Part shown: piece by piece, positions 9,864-16,355 of the stretch
Numbering within the stretch: the first letter of the stretch is position 1
Layout of the letters: each line of letters opens with the position of its first letter
From: CAYXLW01 sp964466055
GTDB lineage: Bacteria > Patescibacteriota > Gracilibacteria > GCA-2401425
DNA length: 64,000 nt
Reading direction: 5' to 3'
Assembly: GCA_964466055.1 (NCBI GenBank)
Contig: CAYXLW010000002.1
Span: 224,362 to 288,361, forward strand
Position numbers and translations under genes: made by a program
Notes under the pieces: model-generated
The model's database searches: none
Seen by the model: the letters and a program-made list of their open reading frames with translations, nothing else
What the model was told of the DNA's origin: nothing

Positions 9864-9916
9864 AATAAGCACACACTTGTCTTTAAAAAAGAAGTTGCAT
9901 ACAAGGTTAAACCTCT
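9864..9916 (-). repeat. Dispersed repeat, copy 1 (about 53 bp)
   Basis: Read on the minus strand this begins AGAGGTTTAACCTTGTAT and continues through a T-rich stretch to a TGTGTGCTTATT end. A second copy in plus orientation lies at 29468-29520 and shares most positions by eye. Both lie in intergenic gaps downstream of a gene (hrcA here). There is no coding content. The unit could be a terminator-like or small non-autonomous repeat; only two copies are visible in this window. Confidence 0.5.
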
Positions 9917-9972
9917 GTTGCTGATTTTCTACAAAGAAGTTATATTTATTCATGATTCTTTATTCCCCTATT

Positions 9973-9978
9973 TATAAT
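9973..9978 (+). promoter_or_regulatory. Consensus -10 box of uppP; leaderless transcript likely
   Basis: A perfect TATAAT ends eight bases before the uppP ATG at 9987. A start site 6-8 bases after the hexamer would fall at or within two bases of the start codon. No Shine-Dalgarno sequence could fit. A convincing -35 hexamer is not visible at the expected distance. Confidence 0.5.
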
Positions 9979-9986
9979 AAATATCC

Positions 9987-10790
9987 ATGACTTTTCTTAA
10001 CGCTCTTTTTTTAGGTCTTTTACAAGGAATTACTGAATTTTTACCAATATCCAGTTCAGGGCATTTAGTTCTTGCTGAGCATTTTTTAAATATTTCATTA
10101 GATGAAAGTATAATGCTTTCATTTGATGTTATTCTACATGCAGGAACACTCCTCGCTTTAATTTTATATTTTTGGAAAACTTGGGAAAAACTTATATTAA
10201 GCTTTTTTACTTATTTTTCTAATAAAACAAACAAAGAAGATAAAACTCTTTTAAATATTTTAGTGATAGGAACTATCCCAATAATTATAGTTGCACCTTT
10301 TACAAAAGATATTTTGGAAAACTATTTACGTAATCCTCTTTTTGTAATTTCTTTTATGGGAATAGTTGGAGTTATTTTTCTACTTGCAGAAAAATTTTCA
10401 CCAAAAACAAAGTCAGAAAAAGTTAGTTTTAAGCAAGGTGTTATTATAGGGATATTTCAAGTATTGGCATTAATCCCTGGAGTATCAAGATCTGGAACAA
10501 CGATTGCTACTGGAATGTTTCAGGGGGTTGAACGACATAAATCTGCTGAATTTTCTTTTCTTCTTGGGACAATTGCAATACTTGCGGCTACTGTTTATGT
10601 TTCATTTGATATATTTAGCTCAGAAGCAATTACATTGCCTTTATCCCAAACACTAGTTGGATTTTTTAGTTCTTTTATTTCAAGCATACTTTGTGTGCAT
10701 TTCCTTCTTAAATTTCTTAAAAAGCACTCCTTAAGAGTATTTGCTTTTTACTTAATAGGAATTTCTTTACTAGGGTTTTTATTTTTATAA
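9987..10790 (+). CDS. uppP: Undecaprenyl-diphosphatase UppP (BacA)
   Basis: Integral membrane phosphatase that removes a phosphate from undecaprenyl pyrophosphate, recycling the lipid carrier for peptidoglycan and surface polysaccharide. LQGITEFLPISSSGHLVL (about 12-29) and the second signature PGVSRSGTTIATGMF (about 155-170) are both present with the conserved Glu, Ser and Arg residues. About eight hydrophobic segments fit the known fold, and the length of 267 is normal. It is monocistronic, between hrcA and a convergent PQ-loop gene, and is followed by a REP-like element at 10803-10873. It serves the same wall pathway as the PBP at the left edge and the O-antigen-ligase-like protein at 38564. 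Confidence 0.96.
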   Translation: MTFLNALFLGLLQGITEFLPISSSGHLVLAEHFLNISLDESIMLSFDVILHAGTLLALILYFWKTWEKLILSFFTYFSNKTNKEDKTLLNILVIGTIPIIIVAPFTKDILENYLRNPLFVISFMGIVGVIFLLAEKFSPKTKSEKVSFKQGVIIGIFQVLALIPGVSRSGTTIATGMFQGVERHKSAEFSFLLGTIAILAATVYVSFDIFSSEAITLPLSQTLVGFFSSFISSILCVHFLLKFLKKHSLRVFAFYLIGISLLGFLFL

Positions 10791-10802
10791 ATTAAAACCC
10801 CT

Positions 10803-10873
10803 GCCATTCCCGTGAATGCGGGAATCCAGTTTTAGTTTTTTTCTTCTAGATTCCTGAACAAGTCAGGAATAGC
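10803..10873 (+). repeat. REP-like bipartite palindromic element, copy A
   Basis: Two hairpins separated by a T-rich spacer. The first is ATTCCCGTGAATGCGGGAAT (10806-10825) and the second lies at 10850-10870 (arms ATTCCTGA and TCAGGAAT). The same order and spacing recur at 11842-11908 (plus orientation) and 60016-60082 (inverted). The first hairpin belongs to the widespread ATTCCCGC/GCGGGAAT palindrome type. Here it lies between the convergent ends of uppP and the PQ-loop gene and may also act as a bidirectional terminator. Confidence 0.8.
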
Positions 10874-10879
10874 AAAAAC

Positions 10880-11167
10880 TTAGTTCTTACAAACTATTTC
10901 TTTATAAGTTGCTTTTGCATACAACAAATAAAAAAGTAAAACTATGTTAAATATATAGTTAAAGTATAGTGGATAGTGGTATATTTGATTTAAAAAATCA
11001 TCATAAAATATGTAAGTTAAAGTGAAAATTTCTCCAAAAAACCAGAACAAAAGAAATAACCAAGAAAGATCTTTTGCACTTTTAGTCTTCCATGTATGTA
11101 TTACTTGAGGCACTGCACAAATTCCAAATAAAATTGCACCTATCCATCCTAAAAAATTATGTATCAT
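10880..11167 (-). CDS. PQ-loop / SemiSWEET-like small membrane protein
   Basis: A 95-residue protein with three hydrophobic segments and the PQ motif in FGICAVPQVIHTWKTKSAKDLSW (about residues 15-37), the hallmark of PQ-loop proteins. A single three-helix unit of this size matches bacterial SemiSWEETs, which dimerise to form a sugar carrier. The substrate cannot be read from sequence. It ends shortly after the REP-like copy A and starts six bases from the end of the translin-like gene on the same strand, so the two are probably co-transcribed. Confidence 0.75.
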   Translation of the reverse strand: MIHNFLGWIGAILFGICAVPQVIHTWKTKSAKDLSWLFLLFWFFGEIFTLTYIFYDDFLNQIYHYPLYFNYIFNIVLLFYLLYAKATYKEIVCKN

Positions 11168-11172
11168 ATTTA

Positions 11173-11760
11173 TTAATTTTTATTAAATTCTCTCATTTTT
11201 ATTAAATTAATGTCATAAATTATGTCTTCAACTTTTTTCATATTTCTTTCAACTTGATCGTATTTATTTCTAGTCCCCTTGCTTAGACCTACTTTCGTAA
11301 GTTCATTTATAATATCTTCAATTATATTTTTATATTCTATTATTTTTTCAAGGTTTTCAGAGCTAGCAATTGAAATACATTTTCTAACCAATTCTCCTGT
11401 AAAATCACATAATCCTCCTATTTCTTGTTCTGGATCAATTACAACGTAAGCAGGAAATTCGTATTTGCTATTTGTTAGAAAAGAATAGAAGAATTTTGCT
11501 TCTGCATATTCTTCAATTGCTTCTTTATAAAAACCTATTTCAAGTATGAAACTATGTTTATCAATTTCCTTTTTAAGACTTTTTAAAATGCTTTCTATTT
11601 CATCTATTTTCTTTTTACTTTCCTTAAAATTATCTCTTCTTAAAAGAGCAATCGCCTCTTTTGCTCCAACTCGAACTTTCTCAAAACTGGCTTTAAGTTC
11701 TCTAACTTTTTTATTTCTTTCTTCGTAAAGCTTTATGCTTTTTTTAAGAGTTTTAATCAT
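11173..11760 (-). CDS. Translin-family protein (predicted nucleic-acid-binding)
   Basis: All-helical protein matching the translin/TRAX family, which binds single-stranded RNA or DNA as multimers. Diagnostic parts are EERNKKVRELKASFEKVRVGAK near the N-terminus, FYKEAIEEYAEAKFFYSFL in the middle, IGGLCDFTGELVRKCISIAS (the GL-D-TGEL-R signature), and a closing helix with YDQVERNMKKVEDIIYDI. The open frame runs up to 11955, but its first 65 codons read through REP-like copy B and a 13-bp-arm palindrome. The ATG at 11760 (MIKTLKKSIKLYEERN), giving 195 residues, starts where family similarity begins and is preferred. Translin is best known from eukaryotes and archaea, so a bacterial copy is notable. 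RNase-type acidic residues of TRAX were not verified. Confidence 0.78.
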   Translation of the reverse strand: MIKTLKKSIKLYEERNKKVRELKASFEKVRVGAKEAIALLRRDNFKESKKKIDEIESILKSLKKEIDKHSFILEIGFYKEAIEEYAEAKFFYSFLTNSKYEFPAYVVIDPEQEIGGLCDFTGELVRKCISIASSENLEKIIEYKNIIEDIINELTKVGLSKGTRNKYDQVERNMKKVEDIIYDINLIKMREFNKN

Positions 11761-11841
11761 AATGAAATGCTTAAGATATTCTCCTTTCTTCAATTCTATA
11801 TTAAATACCAAAATTTTGTCATGATGAATGTTAAAAATATT

Positions 11842-11908
11842 TGCTATTCCCGCGAATGCGGGAATCCAGTTAAACGCTAATTCTAGATTCCAGATCAAGT
11901 ATGGAATC
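11842..11908 (+). repeat. REP-like bipartite palindromic element, copy B
   Basis: Same layout as copy A: ATTCCCGCGAATGCGGGAAT at 11846-11865, a short spacer, then a second hairpin at 11887-11907 (arms ATTCCA and TGGAAT). It lies just upstream of the translin-like gene start and is open in that gene's frame, which falsely lengthens the predicted protein. It abuts another palindrome at 11913-11941. Confidence 0.8.
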
Positions 11909-11912
11909 TCCT

Positions 11913-11941
11913 GAGGGAGCAACTCTGAGAGTTGCTCTCTC
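11913..11941. repeat. 13-bp-arm palindrome, copy 1
   Basis: GAGGGAGCAACTC, a TGA loop, then GAGTTGCTCTCTC: a nearly perfect hairpin. A second copy with perfect arms is at 12600-12628, and both are preceded by ATCTCCT or ATCTCCTG-type sequence and followed by AATG. The two copies bracket the small secreted protein and its RNA leader region (11989-12563). Confidence 0.75.
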
Positions 11942-11988
11942 AATGGGTAGTTCATTACACCTAGTAGTTAGTTGCCCCACTAGATTAA

Positions 11989-12255
11989 TTACCAGCCATA
12001 ATAATTATAGCTTGGTGTATACCAACTACTTGAGTAGTCTCTTGTAGGTGAATAATAACTTTTGTTATATAAAGATTGAGATGGCTTATAACTATAATTA
12101 TCATACTTATAAGCATTTGGATTAGTTCTGTAGTGTTCTTGTACGTAAGTTCCATTGCTTCTATAGTATCCATTTACCCAGCCTGCACTTGCTGTCTGAA
12201 TACCACTTATTGCAATAGTGATTGCAATTAATAGCATTGATAGAAATTTTTTCAT
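11989..12255 (-). CDS. Small secreted Tyr/Asn/Ser-rich protein, 88 aa
   Basis: Exported protein of unknown role. The start at 12255 gives MKKFLSMLLIAITIAISG, a standard signal peptide cleaved after TASA, which fits better than the longer open frame beginning at 12288. The mature part (about 65 residues) has the GWVNGYYRSNGTYVQEHYRT-NPNAYKYDNYSYKP pattern seen in many small secreted bacterial proteins of unknown function, then a Tyr/Ser-rich tail (YYSPTRDYSSSWYTPSYNYYGW). It has no Cys. A structured RNA with its own promoter lies directly upstream (12272-12412), so expression may be controlled by attenuation. Confidence 0.75.
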   Translation of the reverse strand: MKKFLSMLLIAITIAISGIQTASAGWVNGYYRSNGTYVQEHYRTNPNAYKYDNYSYKPSQSLYNKSYYSPTRDYSSSWYTPSYNYYGW

Positions 12256-12271
12256 TTTAGAAAAATTAACA

Positions 12272-12412
12272 AATAAAAAATGGGGCAACTAACCTGTTGC
12301 ACTCCATTTATCAGTATCTTTTGCAAGACATCAAAACAGAACAGGTAGTAGCCCCGTCTTTTTTCTGATGTCTATATTGATATTATCAAACATAGATACT
12401 GAATAGAGTGCA
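12272..12412 (-). ncRNA. Structured RNA with crossing helices and a terminator-like 3' end (leader or sRNA)
   Basis: On the minus strand three long complementary pairs are visible. B' (12412-12394) pairs with B (12319-12298), about 19 bp with a 2-base bulge. C' (12373-12366, AGACATCA) pairs with C (12333-12326), 8 bp. A' (12355-12340) pairs with A (12298-12282), about 15 bp with one mismatch and one bulge. The order is B'-C'-A'-C-B-A, so A'/A crosses the nested B'/B and C'/C helices. It is either a pseudoknot or an alternative fold. Helix A is GC-rich and followed by ATTTTTTATTT, like an intrinsic terminator. A promoter (12418-12446) places the start at about 12411. It ends about 17 bases before the secreted-protein ATG. 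It could be a riboswitch-like attenuator or an independent 6S-like RNA; no known class was recognised. Confidence 0.6.
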
Positions 12413-12417
12413 CAAAT

Positions 12418-12446
12418 ACTCTATCCAATATGTATTATTTTGTCAA
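12418..12446 (-). promoter_or_regulatory. Sigma-70-type promoter of the structured RNA
   Basis: On the minus strand, a perfect TTGACA (12446-12441), a 17-base spacer, then TAGAGT (12423-12418). The predicted start at about 12411 coincides with the 5' end of helix B'. This agreement between promoter and RNA fold is the main argument that the RNA is transcribed. Confidence 0.6.
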
Positions 12447-12452
12447 AGTTTG

Positions 12453-12563
12453 TTATACATCTTTTGGATTGTATTCTAATCCTTGTTTGAGTGTTTTATT
12501 GAATCTAGGAAGTTCAATTTCATGGAGCCCTATATATTCTTCTATTGAAATTGGGAATCCCAT
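12453..12563 (-). CDS. Possible 36-aa protein or C-terminal gene remnant
   Basis: A short frame from ATG at 12563, reading MGFPISIEEYIGLHEIELPR then a basic, amphipathic end (FNKTLKQGLEYNPKDV), with a TAA stop. The composition is protein-like rather than random for such AT-rich DNA. The frame stays open upstream of the ATG into the palindrome at 12600-12628 before a stop, so it could be the tail of a gene truncated by insertion of that repeat. It lies between the HEPN-like gene and the structured RNA. Evidence is weak. Confidence 0.3.
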   Translation of the reverse strand: MGFPISIEEYIGLHEIELPRFNKTLKQGLEYNPKDV

Positions 12564-12599
12564 TGAGGGAAATATATAAAAAACTACTGTTGATCTCCT

Positions 12600-12628
12600 G
12601 AGGGAGCAACTCTGAGAGTTGCTCCCTC
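12600..12628. repeat. 13-bp-arm palindrome, copy 2 (perfect)
   Basis: GAGGGAGCAACTC, a TGA loop, then GAGTTGCTCCCTC, with perfectly matching arms. It lies 37 bases past the end of the HEPN-like gene (minus strand) and could terminate it, although no U-run follows. It pairs with copy 1 at 11913-11941. Confidence 0.8.
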
Positions 12629-12664
12629 AATGAGAGTTTTCAGATTTCAAAATTAAACTTAGAT

Positions 12665-13489
12665 CTATACTACTTTATTTACATATCTCATTAAAACCCC
12701 TGTCTGATAAATTAAAAATTCATTTTCTGTCTCTCCAATATTGCCATCTTTATGCTTACTATTCTCATTAAAAAATATATCTAAATATGAAAACGTTTTC
12801 TCTATGATGTTTCTTAATTCTGAAATTGTATTATTAGCTTTCAAAGTAGTAAAAAGCGCCTTAATATTTTTATCTAATCCTTTCTGATTTTTAAATTTTA
12901 ATCTTAGAAATTCTTCTAAACTCCTTCTTAAACTTTCTGCAGATTTAATAGAACTATCTTTTCTATTTTCTTGATAAGAGTTTAAAGCATTCACAAAATG
13001 TTTATGACTTTTTTCATCAAGAAAAGACAATACTTCATTTACAAGTTTTTCATCAAATTCTTTCTCTCCTTTTGGATATAAAATAACTTCATCATTTTCT
13101 AAAGTTATAGATAAATTGATATTTGATAACTCTATAACTTCTTTAAGTCTTTCATAGAATGTGGATTTAGCATGCCCTTTAAAGGGTAAATAAAAAATAA
13201 TTTGTAATAAACGATATAATTTTTTTTCTTCATTCTCAATAATAATTGACTTGATTATATTCTTACTCCAACGATCTCCTGAAAAATCATAAGAATGACC
13301 TTCCCATTTTTCCCTTATCCCCAAAATTTGACAAAACTCTTTAATTCCTTCTTCTTTAATAGACTGATCTATTCTACTAAATATATTTAAAACCCTAACT
13401 TTAAATTTTTGAAATTCTTCCTCATAATCTTCATTATCTTGTATATCAAATCTTTTATTAAATTCTTTTAACTTTTTTGCAATATCCAT
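12665..13489 (-). CDS. HEPN-like protein of unknown function, 274 aa
   Basis: Cytoplasmic protein without signal or membrane segments. The C-terminal half (about 165-274) resembles HEPN-type helical domains: SAESLRRSLEEFLRLKFKNQ, a middle helix pair, then FFNENSKHKDGN and EFLIYQTGVLMRYV. The strict HEPN RNase motif (R-x4-6-H) is not clear, so activity is uncertain. The N-terminal half (about 1-150) has EFCQILGIREKWEGHSYDFSGDRW and is not recognised. Such domains occur in abortive-infection proteins and stress RNases, but that role is inference only. It begins 56 bases beyond the dnaK stop, separated by a strong terminator, so it should have its own promoter. Confidence 0.6.
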   Translation of the reverse strand: MDIAKKLKEFNKRFDIQDNEDYEEEFQKFKVRVLNIFSRIDQSIKEEGIKEFCQILGIREKWEGHSYDFSGDRWSKNIIKSIIIENEEKKLYRLLQIIFYLPFKGHAKSTFYERLKEVIELSNINLSITLENDEVILYPKGEKEFDEKLVNEVLSFLDEKSHKHFVNALNSYQENRKDSSIKSAESLRRSLEEFLRLKFKNQKGLDKNIKALFTTLKANNTISELRNIIEKTFSYLDIFFNENSKHKDGNIGETENEFLIYQTGVLMRYVNKVV

Positions 13490-13504
13490 TATTTGAAATT
13501 ATAA

Positions 13505-13535
13505 AGTAAAAAAGCCAGATCAATGATCTGGCTTT
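13505..13535 (-). terminator. Rho-independent terminator of dnaK
   Basis: Perfect 10-bp arms AAAGCCAGAT (13511-13520) and ATCTGGCTTT (13526-13535) with a five-base loop. On the minus strand the stem runs straight into TTTTTTAC. It lies just past the dnaK stop codon. Confidence 0.88.
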
Positions 13536-13545
13536 AAGTTTCTTG

Positions 13546-15477
13546 CTATTTATCCTCCTCCTTCTTTCCATCATCAACAACTTCCCCTTCCTCAACCTTA
13601 CTATCCCCTTCTTCTTTTTTGTCCTCCCCTTTTTGCTCAGCATCAGATTCCTTTTTAGCAGTTTCATAAAGCTTAGTACCAACAACTTGCATCTTTTCCA
13701 TTAATACCTTATTAGCCTCCTCTAATTCCTCCTTTTTAGCCTCTTTATTTTCTAAAACTTTTTTAGCCTCAGCAACAGCATCTTCTACTGCTTTTTTATC
13801 TTCCTCACTAGCCTTATCTCCAGCATCTTTTAAAAGTTTTTCTGCTTGAAAAATTGATCCATCAAGTTGATTTTTTACATCAATAGAAGCTTTTCTGTTT
13901 TTATCTTCCTCAGCATGTTCTTCAGCCTCTTTCCTCATTTGCTCAACTTCATCTTTACTAATTCCTGAAGAGCCTTGAATAACAATTTTTTGTTCTTTTC
14001 CTGTACCTTTATCTTTAGCGGTAACGTGTAAAATCCCATTAGCATCAATATCAAAAATCACTTCAATTTGAGGAATACCACGAGGTGCTGGGGCAATACC
14101 GTCAAGGATGAAACGTCCAAGAGATTTATTATCAGCACTCATCTGTCTTTCTCCTTGTGCTACATGAATTTCAACTGAAGGCTGATTTTCAGCAGCTGTT
14201 GAGAAAACTTGAGAACGTTTAGCTGGGATTGTTGTATTTCTTTCAATAATTGGTGTTGCTACTCCTCCAAGAGTTTCAATAGAAAGAGTAAGAGGTGTAA
14301 CATCAAGTAGAAGAACATCTTTTACATCACCTTGTAACACTCCACCTTGAAGAGCAGCTCCAAGAGCAACTACTTCATCAGGATTAATTCCTTTATGAGG
14401 TTCTTTACCAAAGAATTTCTTAACAGCTTCTTGTACTGCTGGCATTCTTGTCATTCCTCCAACAAGAATTACTTCGTTGATATCTCCTACTTTTAGTTTT
14501 GAATCTTTCAATGCTTTTTCAACTGGCTTTAAAGAGTTTTCAATTAAAGAAGAAACTAGTTGTTCTAATTTTGACCTAGAAAATTTAAAAACAAGATGTT
14601 TTGGTCCAGAAGCATCTGCAGTAATAAACGGAAGATTAATTTCAGTTTCATTTGCTGAAGAAAGTTCAATCTTAGCTTTTTCCGCAGCTTCTTTAACTCT
14701 TTGAAGAGCCATTTGATCTTTGTGAAGATCCATTCCATTTTCTTTTTTGAACTCATCAAGAATATATTCAATAATAATTTCATCAAAATTATCTCCACCT
14801 AGATGAGTATCTCCATTAGTAGAAAGTACTTCAAATTGTTTTTCCCCATCCATTTCAGAAATTTCCAAAATAGATATATCAAATGTACCACCTCCAAGAT
14901 CGTATACAGCAATTTTTTGGTCTCCTTGTCCTTTCTTATCAATTCCATAAGCAAGGGCTGCTGCTGTTGGCTCATTTATAATTCTTTCTACTTCAAGTCC
15001 CGCAATTCTACCCGCATCTTTTGTTGCTTGTCTTTGTGAATCGTTAAAATAAGCAGGCACTGTAATAACTGCTTTTGAAACAGTTGTTCCAAGGTAAGCC
15101 TCCGCATCTGCTTTAAGTTTAGCAAGAACCATAGAAGAGATTTCTTCTGGTCTGTGTTCTTTTCCATTAAGTTCAATCATAACTGCACCATTTTTTCCTG
15201 CAGTAGTAGTAAATGGCATCATACTAGCCTCTTTTTCTATTTCTTTTAATGTATGACCAATAAATCTTTTAGCAGAGAAAATAGTGTTTTTAGGATTTGT
15301 AACAGCTTGACGTTTAGCTGGAACTCCTACAAGACGTTCACCTTTACCTGTTATTGCAACAATTGAAGGCGTCGTTCGTTGTCCTTCTGAATTTGGGATT
15401 ACAACTGCATCCCCTCCTTCCATAACTGCAACACAAGAATTTGTTGTTCCTAAATCTATTCCAATAATTTTTGACAT
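13546..15477 (-). CDS. dnaK: Molecular chaperone DnaK (Hsp70)
   Basis: ATP-dependent Hsp70 chaperone that works with J-domain proteins and GrpE. The 643-residue length is standard. IIGIDLGTTNSCVAVMEGG opens the ATPase domain; VITVPAYFNDSQRQATKDAG, the DLGGGTFD phosphate loop and VILVGGMTRMPAVQ follow. The substrate-binding domain starts near 390 (DVTPLTLSIETLGG), and the helical lid ends in a Glu/Lys/Asp-rich tail (about 600-643). It stands alone, without grpE or dnaJ next door; the only J-domain protein in this window is the membrane one at 54464. Two CIRCE elements and a sigma-70-type promoter lie upstream, and a strong terminator follows. Heat-shock control by HrcA is therefore very likely. 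Confidence 0.98.
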   Translation of the reverse strand: MSKIIGIDLGTTNSCVAVMEGGDAVVIPNSEGQRTTPSIVAITGKGERLVGVPAKRQAVTNPKNTIFSAKRFIGHTLKEIEKEASMMPFTTTAGKNGAVMIELNGKEHRPEEISSMVLAKLKADAEAYLGTTVSKAVITVPAYFNDSQRQATKDAGRIAGLEVERIINEPTAAALAYGIDKKGQGDQKIAVYDLGGGTFDISILEISEMDGEKQFEVLSTNGDTHLGGDNFDEIIIEYILDEFKKENGMDLHKDQMALQRVKEAAEKAKIELSSANETEINLPFITADASGPKHLVFKFSRSKLEQLVSSLIENSLKPVEKALKDSKLKVGDINEVILVGGMTRMPAVQEAVKKFFGKEPHKGINPDEVVALGAALQGGVLQGDVKDVLLLDVTPLTLSIETLGGVATPIIERNTTIPAKRSQVFSTAAENQPSVEIHVAQGERQMSADNKSLGRFILDGIAPAPRGIPQIEVIFDIDANGILHVTAKDKGTGKEQKIVIQGSSGISKDEVEQMRKEAEEHAEEDKNRKASIDVKNQLDGSIFQAEKLLKDAGDKASEEDKKAVEDAVAEAKKVLENKEAKKEELEEANKVLMEKMQVVGTKLYETAKKESDAEQKGEDKKEEGDSKVEEGEVVDDGKKEEDK

Positions 15478-15502
15478 GATAATATGAATTTAAAATTTAA
15501 AA

Positions 15503-15529
15503 TTAGCACTTTTATTGTTACAGTGCCAA
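15503..15529 (-). promoter_or_regulatory. CIRCE operator, proximal, degenerate copy
   Basis: TTAGCACTT, nine bases, CAGTGCCAA: a match to the CIRCE consensus TTAGCACTC-N9-GAGTGCTAA with three mismatches. It overlaps the predicted dnaK transcription start and lies 17 bases downstream of the distal copy. Cooperative HrcA binding is plausible. Confidence 0.8.
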
Positions 15530-15530
15530 G

Positions 15531-15558
15531 TTTATATAAAAAAATTAGCACTGTCAAC
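15531..15558 (-). promoter_or_regulatory. dnaK promoter
   Basis: On the minus strand TTGACA (15558-15553) lies inside the distal CIRCE. A TATAAA hexamer (15536-15531) follows after 16 bases, with TAAACT at 18 bases as an alternative. Transcription would start in the proximal CIRCE, giving a leader of about 45 bases. HrcA bound at either operator would block polymerase. Confidence 0.75.
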
Positions 15559-15572
15559 ATTTGAGTGCTAAT
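15546..15572 (-). promoter_or_regulatory. CIRCE operator, distal, near-consensus copy
   Basis: TTAGCACTG, TCAACATTT, GAGTGCTAA: one mismatch from the CIRCE consensus with the exact nine-base spacer. It is the binding site for HrcA, encoded at 9100-9825. Confidence 0.93.
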
Positions 15573-15606
15573 TTTGTAATTATTTTTCTATATCCTTTTA
15601 ATTATA

Positions 15607-16305
15607 CTAAATATTAACTAACATTTCATTTTCTACATCATCTACTTTTTGGTTTTGTGAAGTAATAGGATTGTAAGATTGATAAAAAAGCTCAACAAGT
15701 TTAGGAGTTGTAAGTTGTTCAACATTTAATCCACAACTGCCTAAAGCACTCATGACTGTATCAACTCTAGCCCCAATCCCCTTTTTAAGCGAACTAAACT
15801 CATAATGACGTTGTCTTATATTCCCAACATCATCCTTTGGATGAATAGCTTCCCAAAAAATAGAAAACATTCCCCTATTCCTTGAACGAATAGGATCATA
15901 TGGGATAACTACATAAAATACTTTTTCCATTATATCTGCATATTCAACAAGTTTTTTTACGTACTCTAAGTACTCAAAACTAACATTTTTTAAAAGACGA
16001 TTTTCTTGGTTCTTAGCAGTTTTTTCAAAAGATTCAATATAATGGTCTATATCTAGCTTTTTTGAACGAACAAGAATTTGAAATGGGAAATCTATAGTAT
16101 TTAAAAATCCTTGATATGCGTAAATAAGAGCATTTTGTTCTTCTTTTGATTTTAGATTGAAATTCACGGGTGAAACTTGAATTACAGCTCTAAGTCCACC
16201 ATTTTTAAGAACTACTAAAGAATCACGAATTTCCGCAATTTGTAAAAAAACTTGAGCAGGAGCAAGTCCAGATTTTTTCCCTTTTATAGATGAATCATCG
16301 GGCAT
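15607..16305 (-). CDS. TraC-like conjugative-transfer protein (VirB4 N-terminal-type domain)
   Basis: 232-residue protein resembling the N-terminal, non-ATPase part of VirB4/TraC proteins, which in many CPR genomes is a separate gene after prgI. Visible parts are QIAEIRDSLVVLKNGGLRAVIQVSPVNFNLKSKEEQNALI, IDFPFQILVRSKKLDIDHYI and VFYVVIPYDP. The C-terminal segment ends NEMLVNI. No Walker motifs are present, so the ATPase must be encoded elsewhere. It follows the PrgI gene by 50 bases on the same strand, so the two form an operon-like pair. It probably contributes to the inner-membrane base of a type IV secretion or pilus machine. The start gives MPDDSSIKGKKSG. Confidence 0.75.
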   Translation of the reverse strand: MPDDSSIKGKKSGLAPAQVFLQIAEIRDSLVVLKNGGLRAVIQVSPVNFNLKSKEEQNALIYAYQGFLNTIDFPFQILVRSKKLDIDHYIESFEKTAKNQENRLLKNVSFEYLEYVKKLVEYADIMEKVFYVVIPYDPIRSRNRGMFSIFWEAIHPKDDVGNIRQRHYEFSSLKKGIGARVDTVMSALGSCGLNVEQLTTPKLVELFYQSYNPITSQNQKVDDVENEMLVNI

Positions 16306-16355
16306 TTATATGCATTTAAAAAGTAAAGAATATATTGCGATTTTTTTAAGCTAAT

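Noticed and set aside
10803..10873. Insertion-sequence end
   Set aside because: No transposase gene or remnant lies nearby, and the same palindromic pair recurs alone at other gaps, which fits a REP-like element.
12272..12412. tmRNA, RNase P RNA, SRP RNA or T-box identity for the structured RNA
   Set aside because: The tmRNA tRNA-like ends and tag, the RNase P P4 signature, the SRP apical GGAA-type loop and the T-box GGN antiterminator sequence were looked for and not seen.
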